A stretch of DNA of 64,000 nucleotides from Micromonospora andamanensis (GCF_016863495.1 NZ_BOOZ01000004.1:248001-312000); one strand, 5' to 3'. Shown: positions 39,305-48,595, counted from the first letter of the stretch. The notes: a model not told the origin generated them from the sequence alone. A program made the numbers and translations.

Positions 39305-40308
39305 GCGCCCCCGGCACCGTCGACACCCGACCACCCGCCGGGCGTACGCCGTCACCGCGGCCGCCCCGGCGGGGTGGGCGGCGCAGCCTGCGGGTCCGGC
39401 TGCGCCGCGACTGGCCGCTGCTGGCGATGGCCGCACCGGCGGCGGTGCTGCTGCTGGTCTTCCACTACCTGCCCACGCTTGGCAACATCATCGCCTTCCA
39501 GGACTACAACCCGTTCGTCGGCGACGACCCGCTTGACGCGTTCCTCAACAGCGAATGGATCGGCTTCGGCAACTTCGAGGCGCTCTTCCGCGACCCGCTG
39601 TTCTGGGACGCGGTCCGCAACACACTGAGCATCACCGCCTTCCAGCTGGTGTTCTTCTTCCCGCTGCCGATCCTGCTGGCGCTCATCCTCAACAGCGTGG
39701 TCTCCGGGCGGCTGCGCGGCTTCGTGCAGAGCGTCGTCTACCTGCCGCACTTCTTCAGCTGGGTGCTTGTGGTGACGTTCTTCGTGCAGATGTTCGGTGG
39801 AGCCGGACTGCTGGCCCAGGAGATGCGCCAGGCCGGTCTGGAGCCCTGGGGGATCATGACCAACCCGGACACGTTCATCGTGCTGGTCACCGCCGAGGCG
39901 GTCTGGAAGGACCTGGGGTGGGGCGCGATCGTGTTCCTGGCCGCACTGTCCGCCATCGACCAGAACCTGTACGAGGCGGCGGCGGCCGACGGGGCCGGCC
40001 GGTGGCGGCGGTTGTGGCACATCACCCTGCCCGGACTGCGTCCGGTGATCGTGCTGCTGCTCATCATGCGGCTCGGCGACGCGCTCTCGGTCGGTTTCGA
40101 GCAGTTCATCCTGCAACGGGAGGCGGTCGGCCGGCAGGCGGCCGAGGTGCTCGACACGTTCGTCTACTACCAGGCGATCAGCACCCAACAGTGGGGGCTC
40201 GGCGCCGCGGCGGGCCTGTTCAAGGCGGTGGTCGGGCTGGTGCTGATCCTCACCGCCAACAAGATCGCACATCGGCTCGGTGAGCAGGGGGTGTACTCCA
40301 AGTCATGA
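39301..40308 (+). CDS. ABC sugar importer permease (LplB-like)
   Basis: The 335-residue protein has six predicted helices, beginning with LLAMAAPAAVLLLVFHYLPTLGNIIAFQDYNPF. It carries the inner-membrane EAA loop YEAAAADGAGRWRRLWHITLPGLRP near residue 225, which docks on the ATPase. The N-terminal 40 residues are Pro/Arg-rich and cytosolic. The GTG at 39301 overlaps the linker ORF stop. It pairs with the next gene to form the membrane channel. Confidence 0.92.
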   Translation: MSAPGTVDTRPPAGRTPSPRPPRRGGRRSLRVRLRRDWPLLAMAAPAAVLLLVFHYLPTLGNIIAFQDYNPFVGDDPLDAFLNSEWIGFGNFEALFRDPLFWDAVRNTLSITAFQLVFFFPLPILLALILNSVVSGRLRGFVQSVVYLPHFFSWVLVVTFFVQMFGGAGLLAQEMRQAGLEPWGIMTNPDTFIVLVTAEAVWKDLGWGAIVFLAALSAIDQNLYEAAAADGAGRWRRLWHITLPGLRPVIVLLLIMRLGDALSVGFEQFILQREAVGRQAAEVLDTFVYYQAISTQQWGLGAAAGLFKAVVGLVLILTANKIAHRLGEQGVYSKS

Positions 40309-41288
40309 CCGCACAGCTCAGTGGGGCCGGCCCGGTGCCGGCGGCACCGGCCACAGCGGGGCCACCCGCGCCACCGCCACGGCGACGTCACCCCGGTCGT
40401 CCGGTGTGGGCGGGCCGCCCGTCGACGTCGCTGACCATCGGCAAGGGGGTCGTGCTCACCCTGCTGGTGGCGGCGGTGCTGGTGCCGCTGTGGGCGGTAC
40501 TGGTCACCAGCCTCGCCTCACGCGGCACCATCGACGACGCGGGCGGCATGGTGATGATCCCCCGGGAGTTCGACCCGTCGGCGTACATCACCATCTTCAG
40601 CGGCGGCGACGTCACCCGGGCGGTGTGGGTCAGCACCCTGGTCACCGTGGCCGGCACCACGGTCAGCCTGGTGCTCACCGTGCTGGCCGCGTACGGGCTG
40701 TCCCGGCCGGGCTCGGTGGCCCACCGTGGTCTGCTGTTCTACTTCCTGCTGACGTTCCTGATCTTCCCGGGGCTGGTGCCGAGCTACCTGGTGGTGACCG
40801 GGCTGGGCCTCAAGGACAGCCTCTGGTCACTGATCCTGCCCAGCGCGATAAGCGTGTTCAACCTGGTGGTGATCCGCGCGTTCTTCATGAACGTGCCGGC
40901 CGAGCTGCTCGACAGCGCCCGCATCGACGGCGCGGGGGAGTTGCGCATCCTCACCCGGATCGTGCTGCCGTTGTCCAAGGCGGTGATCGCCGTGGTCGGG
41001 CTCTTCTACGCGGTCGGCTACTGGAACGTGTACTTCAACGCGGTGCTCTACATCGACTCCAACGACAAGTTCCCGATCCAGCGGGTGTTGCAGAGCTACA
41101 TCCTGGCCGGGCAGTCGCCGAACGTCTCGGGCACGTCGGTGAACCTGCCCGGGGTGACCGCGTACCCACCGACGCTGGCGGTCAAGATGGCAGTGGTGGT
41201 CGTGACGGTCATCCCCGCGGTGATCATCTATCCGTTCGTGCAGCGTCACTTCACCAAGGGTGTGATCACCGGCGCGGTGAAGGGCTGA
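40305..41288 (+). CDS. ABC sugar importer permease (YtcP/MalG-like)
   Basis: The 327-residue second permease has six helices (from ITIGKGVVLTLLVAAVLVPLWAVLVTSL to VVVVTVIPAVIIYPFV). Its EAA loop reads LLDSARIDGAGELRILTRIVLPLSK. The family C-terminus QRHFTKGVITGAVKG is complete. The ATG overlaps the first permease by four bases. The long C-terminal loop (about 265-290) is typical of the YtcP branch for complex glycans. Confidence 0.93.
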   Translation: MTAQLSGAGPVPAAPATAGPPAPPPRRRHPGRPVWAGRPSTSLTIGKGVVLTLLVAAVLVPLWAVLVTSLASRGTIDDAGGMVMIPREFDPSAYITIFSGGDVTRAVWVSTLVTVAGTTVSLVLTVLAAYGLSRPGSVAHRGLLFYFLLTFLIFPGLVPSYLVVTGLGLKDSLWSLILPSAISVFNLVVIRAFFMNVPAELLDSARIDGAGELRILTRIVLPLSKAVIAVVGLFYAVGYWNVYFNAVLYIDSNDKFPIQRVLQSYILAGQSPNVSGTSVNLPGVTAYPPTLAVKMAVVVVTVIPAVIIYPFVQRHFTKGVITGAVKG

Positions 41289-41316
41289 CCGGGCGCGCCG
41301 AGCGGGTGACCCCGTC

Positions 41317-41356
41317 GCGCGCGGTGCCTGACTCCGTGCAGTCGGGCACCGCGCGC
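41317..41356. terminator. bidirectional terminator between importer operon and GH31 gene
   Basis: The 16-base arms gcgcgcggtgcctgac and gtcgggcaccgcgcgc pair with one G-U wobble around an 8-base loop. Confidence 0.85.
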
Positions 41357-41361
41357 AACTG

Positions 41362-43710
41362 TCAGCCCTTCGCGGGGAAGAGCCCCGCGAAGGGCACGAC
41401 GGTCACCGCCGCACCGTTGAGCAGTGACCGGGCCGGTCGGTCGGCGTCGCCGACCCCCGCGAGCGCCAGCTGCCCCACCAGCAGCGGCCCCCGGGTCGTG
41501 ATCCGCAACTCGTCGCCATCGCGGACCGATTCGATGATCGTGTCGCCGTCCACGTCGTGCACCACGGTGCGCCCGTCCCCGGCGCCCCAGCAGACCAGGG
41601 TGACCTCCCGGAACGGCCCGTCGTCGACAGTGACTCCCGGCGCGGCCAGCGGCAGCAGCGCGCCCCGGCGCACGTACAACGGCATCCGGGCCAGCGGCAC
41701 CCGCACCCGCAGGTGCCGGCCGCCCGGATGCGACTCGCCGGTGGCGGCGTCGAACCAGTCGTCGCCGACGGGCAGGTACACGTCCCGCTCCCCGGACGCG
41801 TCGAGAACCGGCGCGACCAGCAGGTCCGTGCCGAGGCGATACTGCAGGTCGGTCGTCCAGGCCGTCGGATCCTGCGGGGTGTCGACGAGCAGGGCCCGCA
41901 TCATCGGTACGCCGGTGCGGGCCGCGTCCATCGCCGCCGACCAGAGGTACGGCATCAACCGGTAGCGCAGCCGCAACGCGGCCACCGCGAGTCGTTCCGC
42001 CTCGGCGGGGAAGTCCCACGGCAGCCGGCTGGTGGTGCCGTGCAGCCGGACCAACGGCGACAGCGCACCGAACTGCGACCAGCGTACGTACAGGTCCGGC
42101 TCGGGGGTGCCGTGGAAACCGCCGGTGTCGTGGCTCCAGAACGGCACCCCGGACAGGCCGTGCGACAGGCCACCGCGCAGCGTGCTGGCCAACGCCGGCC
42201 AGGTGGCGTTGACGTCACCGCTCCACTGCGCGCTGTGCCGCTGTCCACCCAGGTACGACGAGCGTGCCCACACCGCCCGGTGGCCGGCCACCTCCTCGGT
42301 CACGCCGGCGACCACGTCGTTGAACAGCAGGGCGTACACGTTGTGCAGGTCGACGCCGCTCATCCCGTTGTGGGCCACCGCGTCGGCGGGCACCCCCTCG
42401 GCGAAGTCGGTCTTGAAAACCGCCACGCCCTGCCGCAGCAGGGGGCGCAGCAGCCCGGTGAACCAGTCGACAGCCGCCGGGTTGGTCAGGTCCACGATGG
42501 CCGAGGCCGGGTAGCTGCCGTGCCACACGTCGGCGACGTACGTGCTGCCGTCGGGCCGGCGCAGGAAGTACCCGGCCGCCTCGGCCTCGGCGTACAGCGG
42601 GCTGCCCGTCATCAGGTAGGGGTTCATCCAGAGGCAGACCTTGAAGCCCTGCTCGGCCAGGGTCCGCAGCATCCCGGCCGGGTCGGGGAATGCCTCGGCG
42701 TCCCAGCGCAGGTCCGACCAGTTGCCGGCGACCTGCCAGTAGCAGTCCAGGTGCAGCACGTCGCAGGGGATGTCGCGCTCGCGCAGGCGCCGGGCCCGCT
42801 CCAGCACCCGCTCCTGGCTGTCCGGGTAGAAGCCCGAGGAGACCCAGGTGCCGAAGGCCCAGCGTGGCGGCAGGTACGGCGACCCGGTCAGCTGCCGCAG
42901 GCGGTCCAGCACCACGGCGGGGGTCGGCCCGGCCAGTACGTAGTAGTCGAGCAGGTCGTCGGGGACCAGGATCTGCACCGCGCTGTGGGTGGACTGGCAG
43001 ATGTCGAACTGCACAGGCAGTCCGCTGTCGACCAGGACCCCGTAGCCACGGTTGGACAGGTAGAACGGGATGTTCTTGTGCGCCCGGTCGGACTCGCTGC
43101 CGAAGGCGTCGAAGTTCCACATCAGGGCCCGCTGGCCGCGTTTGTCAAGTGCTGTGAACTTCTCGCCGAAGCCGACGAACCGCTCGTCGCCGGGGGCGAC
43201 GAAGCTCTCGTGCCAGGCGACCCGGACCCCGTCGGCGGTGGAGTGTCCGAACGGGAGGGTACGTTGCCGGCCGCTGATGTCGACAGTGCCCGGGTCCTGC
43301 TCCAGCAGCAGCGAACCGTCGGGGCGCAGGAACCGGATGTGCCACGGGTCGAGCCGGATCTCGGCGATCACCGCGCCCGCGTCGACCCGCACCCGCAGGT
43401 CGTCGACGGTGACGGTGGCCGGGTGCGTACGGGGGTGCACCAGCGGCATCAGCCGGGCCGATCGGCTGCGGGCCTGGTGATCCTCGGCCAGACGTACCCG
43501 GATCATCCCGTCGCCGGCCGCGTCGACGCGCACCACAGCCGTCACCCCGTCGGCCAGGACCGCCTTGACTGTCGCGCCGTGCGCGTCGGTGCCGGCGACC
43601 TCGGCCCGGCTCACCACGGCGGGGCCGCCCTCGCCGGGGGCGCGCACCGGCAGGTCGGGTGGGTCGGCGACGAAGGTCTCGTAGGGCACCAACGGCGGGC
43701 GGTACGGCAT
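41362..43710 (-). CDS. GH31 alpha-glycosidase, probable alpha-xylosidase (YicI-like)
   Basis: The 782-residue enzyme has the GH31 layout: N-terminal beta-sandwich, TIM barrel from about residue 270, and C-terminal beta domains. The nucleophile is D435 in VFKTDFAEGVPADAV and the acid/base is D499 in WSGDVNATW. The K-T-D-F-x-E context and the following HNxYALLFND are close to YicI-type alpha-xylosidases. It would remove alpha-1,6-xylose from xyloglucan oligosaccharides in the cytosol. It diverges from the GH42 gene, with a ROK-like dyad next to its start. Confidence 0.87.
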   Translation of the reverse strand: MPYRPPLVPYETFVADPPDLPVRAPGEGGPAVVSRAEVAGTDAHGATVKAVLADGVTAVVRVDAAGDGMIRVRLAEDHQARSRSARLMPLVHPRTHPATVTVDDLRVRVDAGAVIAEIRLDPWHIRFLRPDGSLLLEQDPGTVDISGRQRTLPFGHSTADGVRVAWHESFVAPGDERFVGFGEKFTALDKRGQRALMWNFDAFGSESDRAHKNIPFYLSNRGYGVLVDSGLPVQFDICQSTHSAVQILVPDDLLDYYVLAGPTPAVVLDRLRQLTGSPYLPPRWAFGTWVSSGFYPDSQERVLERARRLRERDIPCDVLHLDCYWQVAGNWSDLRWDAEAFPDPAGMLRTLAEQGFKVCLWMNPYLMTGSPLYAEAEAAGYFLRRPDGSTYVADVWHGSYPASAIVDLTNPAAVDWFTGLLRPLLRQGVAVFKTDFAEGVPADAVAHNGMSGVDLHNVYALLFNDVVAGVTEEVAGHRAVWARSSYLGGQRHSAQWSGDVNATWPALASTLRGGLSHGLSGVPFWSHDTGGFHGTPEPDLYVRWSQFGALSPLVRLHGTTSRLPWDFPAEAERLAVAALRLRYRLMPYLWSAAMDAARTGVPMMRALLVDTPQDPTAWTTDLQYRLGTDLLVAPVLDASGERDVYLPVGDDWFDAATGESHPGGRHLRVRVPLARMPLYVRRGALLPLAAPGVTVDDGPFREVTLVCWGAGDGRTVVHDVDGDTIIESVRDGDELRITTRGPLLVGQLALAGVGDADRPARSLLNGAAVTVVPFAGLFPAKG

Positions 43711-43743
43711 CAGCTCTCCTCGATGGCTTCGCAGCGGTGCCGT

Positions 43744-43774
43744 CAGTTTCTTTAACTACCCAACGAACTGTCAA
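43744..43774 (-). promoter_or_regulatory. GH31 promoter with overlapping ROK-like dyad
   Basis: On the minus strand TTGACA (43774-43769) overlaps a dyad CAGTT-N17-AACTG (43770-43744). Its arm spacing is identical to the ROK site at 37506-37538. A -10 is only weakly visible. Confidence 0.55.
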
Positions 43775-43807
43775 CGATGATCGCGGATGTGGCCGGATGT
43801 CGGGCGG

Positions 43808-43853
43808 TTGACATGCGTGGAGGTGATCCATAGTTTGGATGCATTCACAACTA
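43808..43853 (+). promoter_or_regulatory. GH42 promoter with overlapping ROK-like dyad
   Basis: TTGACA (43808-43813), exactly 17 bases and TAGTTT (43831-43836) make a near-consensus promoter. The -10 is one arm of TAGTT-N13-AACTA (43831-43853), so a bound repressor would cover it. Confidence 0.7.
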
Positions 43854-43869
43854 AAGCGGCGGGCTGGTG

Positions 43870-45915
43870 ATGCTGATGTGGACCGACGGCCCGCTCTGCT
43901 ACGGCGGTGACTACAACCCCGAGCAGTGGCCGGAGCAGGTCTGGTCCGAGGACGTCGCGCTGATGCGCCAGGCCGGGGTCAACCTCGTCACCGTGGGGGT
44001 GTTCGCCTGGTCCCGGCTCGAACCGGCGCCCGGCCGGTACACCTTCGACTGGCTCGACCGGGTGCTCGATCTGCTGCACGACGGTGGCGTACGGGTCGCC
44101 CTGGCCACTCCCACGGCCTCGCCACCACCCTGGTTCTCCCTGGCTCACCCGGGTGCGCTACCGGTCACCGCCGACGGGATCCGCCTGCACCACGGCAGCC
44201 GGGACACCTACTGCGCCGCCACCCCCGCCTACCGCGAGGCCGCGCTGCGCGTGACCGACGCCCTGGCCGACAGGTACGCCCACCATCCGGCGCTGGCCGG
44301 CTGGCACGTGCACAACGAGTACGGCACCACCTGCCACTGCGAGCACACCGCCCGGGCCTTCCGCCGCTGGCTGGCCGCCCGTCACGGTGACCTGAGCGCC
44401 CTCAACGACGCCTGGGTCACCAGCTTCTGGAGCCAGCACTACTCCGACTGGGCGCAGATCAGCACTCCCCGGGCCACCCAGTACCTGCCCAACCCCGGCC
44501 AACTGCTGGACTTCCGCCGCTTCTGGTCGGACACCCTGCTCACCGCGTACACCGAGCAACGCGACAGGCTACGGGCGGCGAACCCGGCACTTCCGGTGAC
44601 CACCAACTACGTGCTCGGCGACTGGGTGCCTGTCGACCACGCCCGCTGGGCCACCGAGGTCGACCTGGTCGCCGTCGACCACTACCCGGCCGCCGTCGAC
44701 CAGGGTGCCGAGGAACAGACCGCGCTGGCCGCCGATCTGGCCCGTGGCTGGGCCCGACACGCCGCCGTCCACCGCCGCTCCGCCGCACCGCGGGCCGGTG
44801 GCCCGCCAGCCGGCGCCGCCGCGGCCACGTGGCTGCTGATGGAGAGCGCACCCAACCAGATCCACACCGCCGGCCGGATGCACACGAAGGAACCGGGGCG
44901 GATGATGCGGCACAGCCTCGCCCACGTCGCCCGAGGCTCGCACGGTGCGCTGTTCTTCCAGTGGCGGGCACCTGTCGGCGGCGCTGAACGCTTCCACTCC
45001 GCCCTGGTGCCACACGCCGGCCCGGACAGCCGGGTGTTCCGGGAGACCGTCGCGCTCGGTGCCGCGCTGCGGCGCCTCACCGAGGTCCGGGGCGACGTCG
45101 AGGCGTCCGTGGCGCTCGTGGTCGACGCGGCAAGCGCCTGGGCGCTACGCCATCCGGGCATGCCGTCGACGCTGCCGGACCACCACGACGAACTCGCCGC
45201 CGCGCATCGTGTCCTCTGGCACGCCGGTCACACCTGCGACACGGTCACCCCAGGCGACCCGCTCGACGGTTACCGGATGCTCGTGCTGCCCGCCGTCTAC
45301 CTTGTCGACGACGCCACCGCCGACTGGCTGCGGGGGTACGTCCACGCCGGGGGCCACCTGGTGGCCACCTACCTCAGCGGCGTCGCCGACGAACACGCCC
45401 GGGTACGCCTCGGCGGCTACCCCGCAGCGCTGCGGGAGCTGCTCGGGGTACGCGCCGAGGAGTTCCACCCGCTGGCCGAGGACGACCACGTCCGACTCGA
45501 CGACGGCGGCACCGGGCGGATCTGGGCCGAGACGCTACGCCTGTCCGGCGCCGAGACCGTCGTCTCCTACACCGGGGGCGTACTCGACGCGATGCCCGCG
45601 GTCACCCGGCACCGGGTGGGTGCCGGCACCGCCTGGTACCTGTCCACCCGACCCGACGACGCCACCTACCGACGGCTGCTCGACACCGCCGCCCGGGCCG
45701 CCGGCGTCACCCCCGTCTGCCCCGGCGCACCCGAGGGAGTCGAGACGGTACGCCGCCGCGACGGCGACGCGAGCTGGCTGTTCCTGCTCAACCACACCGA
45801 CCACGAGCAGCACGTACCGGCGCGGGGGGTGGAACTGCTCACCGCGACACCTGTCGAGCGGGCGGTGACCCTGCCGCCCGGCGGCGTCGCGGTGCTGCGC
45901 GAACACAAGGGTTGA
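43870..45915 (+). CDS. GH42 beta-galactosidase
   Basis: The 681-residue enzyme shows GH42 marks: CYGGDYNPEQWPEQVWSEDVALMRQAGVNLV at the start, acid/base E150 in WHVHNEYG, and nucleophile E325 in LLMESAPNQ. The trimerisation domain near 430-600 is followed by the C-terminal beta domain. There is no signal peptide, so it works on imported galactosides. GTG (43867), ATG (43870) and ATG (43876) are alternative starts without a strong RBS. Its promoter carries a ROK-like dyad, linking it to the importer and the GH31 gene. Confidence 0.92.
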   Translation: MLMWTDGPLCYGGDYNPEQWPEQVWSEDVALMRQAGVNLVTVGVFAWSRLEPAPGRYTFDWLDRVLDLLHDGGVRVALATPTASPPPWFSLAHPGALPVTADGIRLHHGSRDTYCAATPAYREAALRVTDALADRYAHHPALAGWHVHNEYGTTCHCEHTARAFRRWLAARHGDLSALNDAWVTSFWSQHYSDWAQISTPRATQYLPNPGQLLDFRRFWSDTLLTAYTEQRDRLRAANPALPVTTNYVLGDWVPVDHARWATEVDLVAVDHYPAAVDQGAEEQTALAADLARGWARHAAVHRRSAAPRAGGPPAGAAAATWLLMESAPNQIHTAGRMHTKEPGRMMRHSLAHVARGSHGALFFQWRAPVGGAERFHSALVPHAGPDSRVFRETVALGAALRRLTEVRGDVEASVALVVDAASAWALRHPGMPSTLPDHHDELAAAHRVLWHAGHTCDTVTPGDPLDGYRMLVLPAVYLVDDATADWLRGYVHAGGHLVATYLSGVADEHARVRLGGYPAALRELLGVRAEEFHPLAEDDHVRLDDGGTGRIWAETLRLSGAETVVSYTGGVLDAMPAVTRHRVGAGTAWYLSTRPDDATYRRLLDTAARAAGVTPVCPGAPEGVETVRRRDGDASWLFLLNHTDHEQHVPARGVELLTATPVERAVTLPPGGVAVLREHKG

Positions 45916-46069
45916 ACGGACGGCCACGGCTGGCTACTGTCGAGGCAGCGCGTCGGGAACGCGCCGAGACTCGCCGGTAGGCTTGAAGCCACCCCACCAC
46001 CTCCTTCGAGCGACGGACACCGAAGCTCAGTTCCGCCCGTGCGAGTCCGGGCGAGAAGCGAGGTGCCGT

Positions 46070-47251
46070 GTGAAGGTTCTGCCCGACAACCCCAGCCTCG
46101 ACCACCTGCGTCAGCAGGCCAAGAACCTGCTGGCCGGTCTGCGCGACATCGACCCGGCCACGACGCTGACAAGCGCACAGGCCCGACTTGCCGAGCAGTA
46201 CGGGTTCCCCAGCTGGACAGCCCTGAAGACCGAGGTCGACCGGATGCGCGGTCGAGCCGGGATCGCCGAGGTGTCCCTGGCCCGTGCGATCGCCGACTGC
46301 TACGGCCTCGGTGACGTCGTCGGCGAGATGCGCACGGTGGCCCGCGCCGACGACATGGGCCGCCGATGGTCACTGGTGACGGACCGCGGTCGCTGGGCGG
46401 TTCGGACGATGGACACCTGGTGGCCCATCGTCGACGCCGAGACCGACGTGGCGTTGCAGCAGGCCGCCGCAGCCGCCGGTGTGCTGCTGCCCGCCCCGGT
46501 GCGCAGCCGCGCGGGCCGGATCGTGGAGACGATCGGCGGGCAACCCTGGCGGGTCTACGAAGGACTGCATTCCGGGCCGCCACTGCTCGCTCCGGCCCGT
46601 TCGTCGGTCACCCGTGCGGTGGGCGGTGTGCTCGCCACGATCCACGGGCTCGGCCTGCCGGTGGATCGGGTCAGCCCGTGGCACGGTTCCCGGCTGGCCA
46701 CCGAGAGCTGGTCAGATCTCGCAGCCGACGCCGCGGCCCGCCACGCCGGCTGGGCTGCCGCGCTCAGCGCCGCGGTGGCCAACCTGACCGACCTCGACGG
46801 CATCGGCAGCGACACCGGGACGCCGGAACCTGTGCTCTGCCACAACACCCTGGGCCCGGCGAGCACCCGGCTGGCCACCAACGGCCGCCTGGTGGTCGTC
46901 GGCTGGGAACACGCCGGCGGTCAACCACCGCGCTGGGAGCTGGCAAACGCGCTGCTGGACTGGGCCGTGGTCCCCGGTGGGGCGGTGAACGCGGCGGGTG
47001 CGCGTGCGTTGCTCGACGGGTACCGCGCGACAGCCGGCACCGTGCCGCCGCTGGATCTGTCCGCGTTCCGTGGTGCGGTCACCAGCCTGGCCAACTACGT
47101 CTTCGGCCAGGTGCGCGACGCGCTGGACGCCGCCGACGAGCAGGAGCGGCGGTACGCCGACCGCAGTGTCGCGCACCTGCTGTCGCACCTGCCCACCCGC
47201 GTGGTCCTGGAGCAACTGCTGGACGCGGCCGTCGGAGCGGTACGCCGCTGA
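46070..47251 (+). CDS. APH-fold protein with degenerate kinase motifs and ankyrin-like N-terminus
   Basis: The 393-residue protein starts with a short helical repeat segment common in actinomycete proteins (LDHLRQQAKNLLAGL through EQYGFPSWTALKTEV). An aminoglycoside-phosphotransferase-like fold follows (about residues 75-340). The expected Brenner motif HGDLHPGN reads CHNTLGPAS, and the metal-binding aspartate before the hinge is Gly (VVVGWEHAG). The key catalytic residues are therefore missing. It is probably a pseudokinase or binding protein rather than a resistance enzyme. GAGGTG precedes the GTG at 46070. Confidence 0.75.
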   Translation: MKVLPDNPSLDHLRQQAKNLLAGLRDIDPATTLTSAQARLAEQYGFPSWTALKTEVDRMRGRAGIAEVSLARAIADCYGLGDVVGEMRTVARADDMGRRWSLVTDRGRWAVRTMDTWWPIVDAETDVALQQAAAAAGVLLPAPVRSRAGRIVETIGGQPWRVYEGLHSGPPLLAPARSSVTRAVGGVLATIHGLGLPVDRVSPWHGSRLATESWSDLAADAAARHAGWAAALSAAVANLTDLDGIGSDTGTPEPVLCHNTLGPASTRLATNGRLVVVGWEHAGGQPPRWELANALLDWAVVPGGAVNAAGARALLDGYRATAGTVPPLDLSAFRGAVTSLANYVFGQVRDALDAADEQERRYADRSVAHLLSHLPTRVVLEQLLDAAVGAVRR

Positions 47252-47261
47252 CGTCGACCGG

Positions 47262-47303
47262 CCGGCTGAGCCGGTGGCGGTGCGGGACGACCGGCTCAGC
47301 CGG
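47262..47303. terminator. bidirectional terminator hairpin
   Basis: ccggctgagccgg and ccggctcagccgg form a perfect 13-bp stem. It sits between the APH-like gene and the convergent LysE gene, and includes the latter's stop codon. Confidence 0.8.
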
Positions 47304-47946
47304 TGGCGACGGCGGCGCGGGAACGGTCGGCGGCGATCCGCACCGCCATCGCCGCCAGCACCGTGCCCATCACCATCCGCTGGATCCGCAGCCACAGCGG
47401 TCGCCGGCTGAGGAACCCGGCGATGCCACCGGCGGTCAGCACGATGAGCGCGTTCACCGTCAGCGCCACGGCGATCTGGGTCAGCCCCAGCAGCAGACTC
47501 TGCCCGGCCACGTTGCCGCGCGTCGGGTCGATGAACTGCGGCAGCAGCGACACGTACAGGATGGCGATCTTCGGGTTGAGCAGGTTGGTGACCAGTCCCA
47601 TGGTGAACAGCCGCCGGGCCGGATCCGGTGGCAGCGGTGCCGGGTTGAACGGCGACTGCCCGCCCGGGCGCAACGCCTGCCACGCCAGCCACAGCAGGTA
47701 CGCCGCGCCGGCCAGCTTGACCGCCGTGTACAGCGCCGGCACCAGCACGAACACGGTGGCGATGCCGGCCACCGCCGCAGCCAGGTAGACCGCGAACCCG
47801 GCGGCCACCCCGAGCAGTGAGATCAGGCCGGCCCGCCGGCCCTGGGTGACCGACCGCGACACCAGGTAGACCATGTTCGGGCCCGGCGTGAGCACCATCC
47901 CCAGCGCGACCAACCCGATTCCGACGATTCCCGCTGCACTCACCAT
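47296..47946 (-). CDS. LysE family amino-acid exporter
   Basis: The 216-residue protein has six hydrophobic segments and the LysE/RhtB motif GMVLTPGPNMVYLVSRSVTQGRRAG near residue 20. An internal loop (LRPGGQSPFNPAPLPPDPARR) and NLLNPKIAILYVSLLPQF follow. It exports an amino acid or related metabolite across the cytoplasmic membrane. Nothing in the neighbourhood names the substrate. The ATG at 47946 gives the normal family length. Confidence 0.92.
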   Translation of the reverse strand: MVSAAGIVGIGLVALGMVLTPGPNMVYLVSRSVTQGRRAGLISLLGVAAGFAVYLAAAVAGIATVFVLVPALYTAVKLAGAAYLLWLAWQALRPGGQSPFNPAPLPPDPARRLFTMGLVTNLLNPKIAILYVSLLPQFIDPTRGNVAGQSLLLGLTQIAVALTVNALIVLTAGGIAGFLSRRPLWLRIQRMVMGTVLAAMAVRIAADRSRAAVATG

Positions 47947-48077
47947 GTTCGTGACCCCCGTCCCACCTTCTGCCTGAGCCTAGGGCACCGGGAATGAGGG
48001 CTCGGGTCCGTGACGCTGCGCAATCGGGAGACGGTGGTCACGTTACGGTTGTTCCCGGGGAGGTGGCGAGGTTGGAG

Positions 48078-48533
48078 ATGCGGTGGGAGGCATCGGTCGA
48101 GGCGCAGATCAGGTCGGCTCAGGAACGCGGCGAGTTCGACAACCTGCCGGGTGCGGGCAAGCCGATCGCCGGCCGTGGCCTGCCGTACGACGAGTCCTGG
48201 TGGATCAAGAGTTTTCTGGAACGCGAACAGGTACCCACCGACCTGTTGCTGCCCACTCCGCTGTTGCTGCGTCGCCGCATCGAGAAACTCTCCGACGAGG
48301 TCCGTGACCTGCCCAGCGAGGAGGCTGTGCGGGCGGTCGTGGCCGAACTCAACGCCGAGGTGCTGGCCTGGCTGCGGAACCCGTCCGGCCCACGGGTCGC
48401 GGTGCGTCCGGCCGACGCCGACGCGGTGGTTGCGCGGTGGCGCGCGGAGCGGCGGAACACGGCCCCGCCCGCACCGGCCGCCGCACCGTCGGTGCCGCGA
48501 CGGCGCTCCTGGTTCCGCCGCCGCGGCGCGTGA
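48078..48533 (+). CDS. DUF1992 (DnaJ-homologue subfamily C member 28-like) protein
   Basis: The 151-residue protein carries the conserved DUF1992 core (VEAQIRSAQERGEFDNLPGAGKPIAGRGLPYDESWWIKSFLEREQVP). A helical part and a basic Pro-rich tail ending SWFRRRGA follow. The ATG at 48078 is chosen because the family begins just before WEASVEAQI; an in-frame TTG six bases and a GTG fifteen bases upstream are possible. The function is unknown. A terminator hairpin follows. Confidence 0.85.
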   Translation: MRWEASVEAQIRSAQERGEFDNLPGAGKPIAGRGLPYDESWWIKSFLEREQVPTDLLLPTPLLLRRRIEKLSDEVRDLPSEEAVRAVVAELNAEVLAWLRNPSGPRVAVRPADADAVVARWRAERRNTAPPAPAAAPSVPRRRSWFRRRGA

Positions 48534-48595
48534 CGGGCCGGCGTGAGCCATCAGCGGACGGGGTGCCGGCTCGCCGGTGAGGTGTCTGGAAATGC

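Noticed and set aside
39302..39436. Start of the first importer permease at an internal ATG
   Set aside because: The GTG at 39301 gives the overlap with the linker ORF, and a later start would cut into the cytosolic tail and the first helix.
46070..47251. Aminoglycoside resistance gene
   Set aside because: The fold is APH-like, but the catalytic residues are replaced, so an active phosphotransferase is unlikely.
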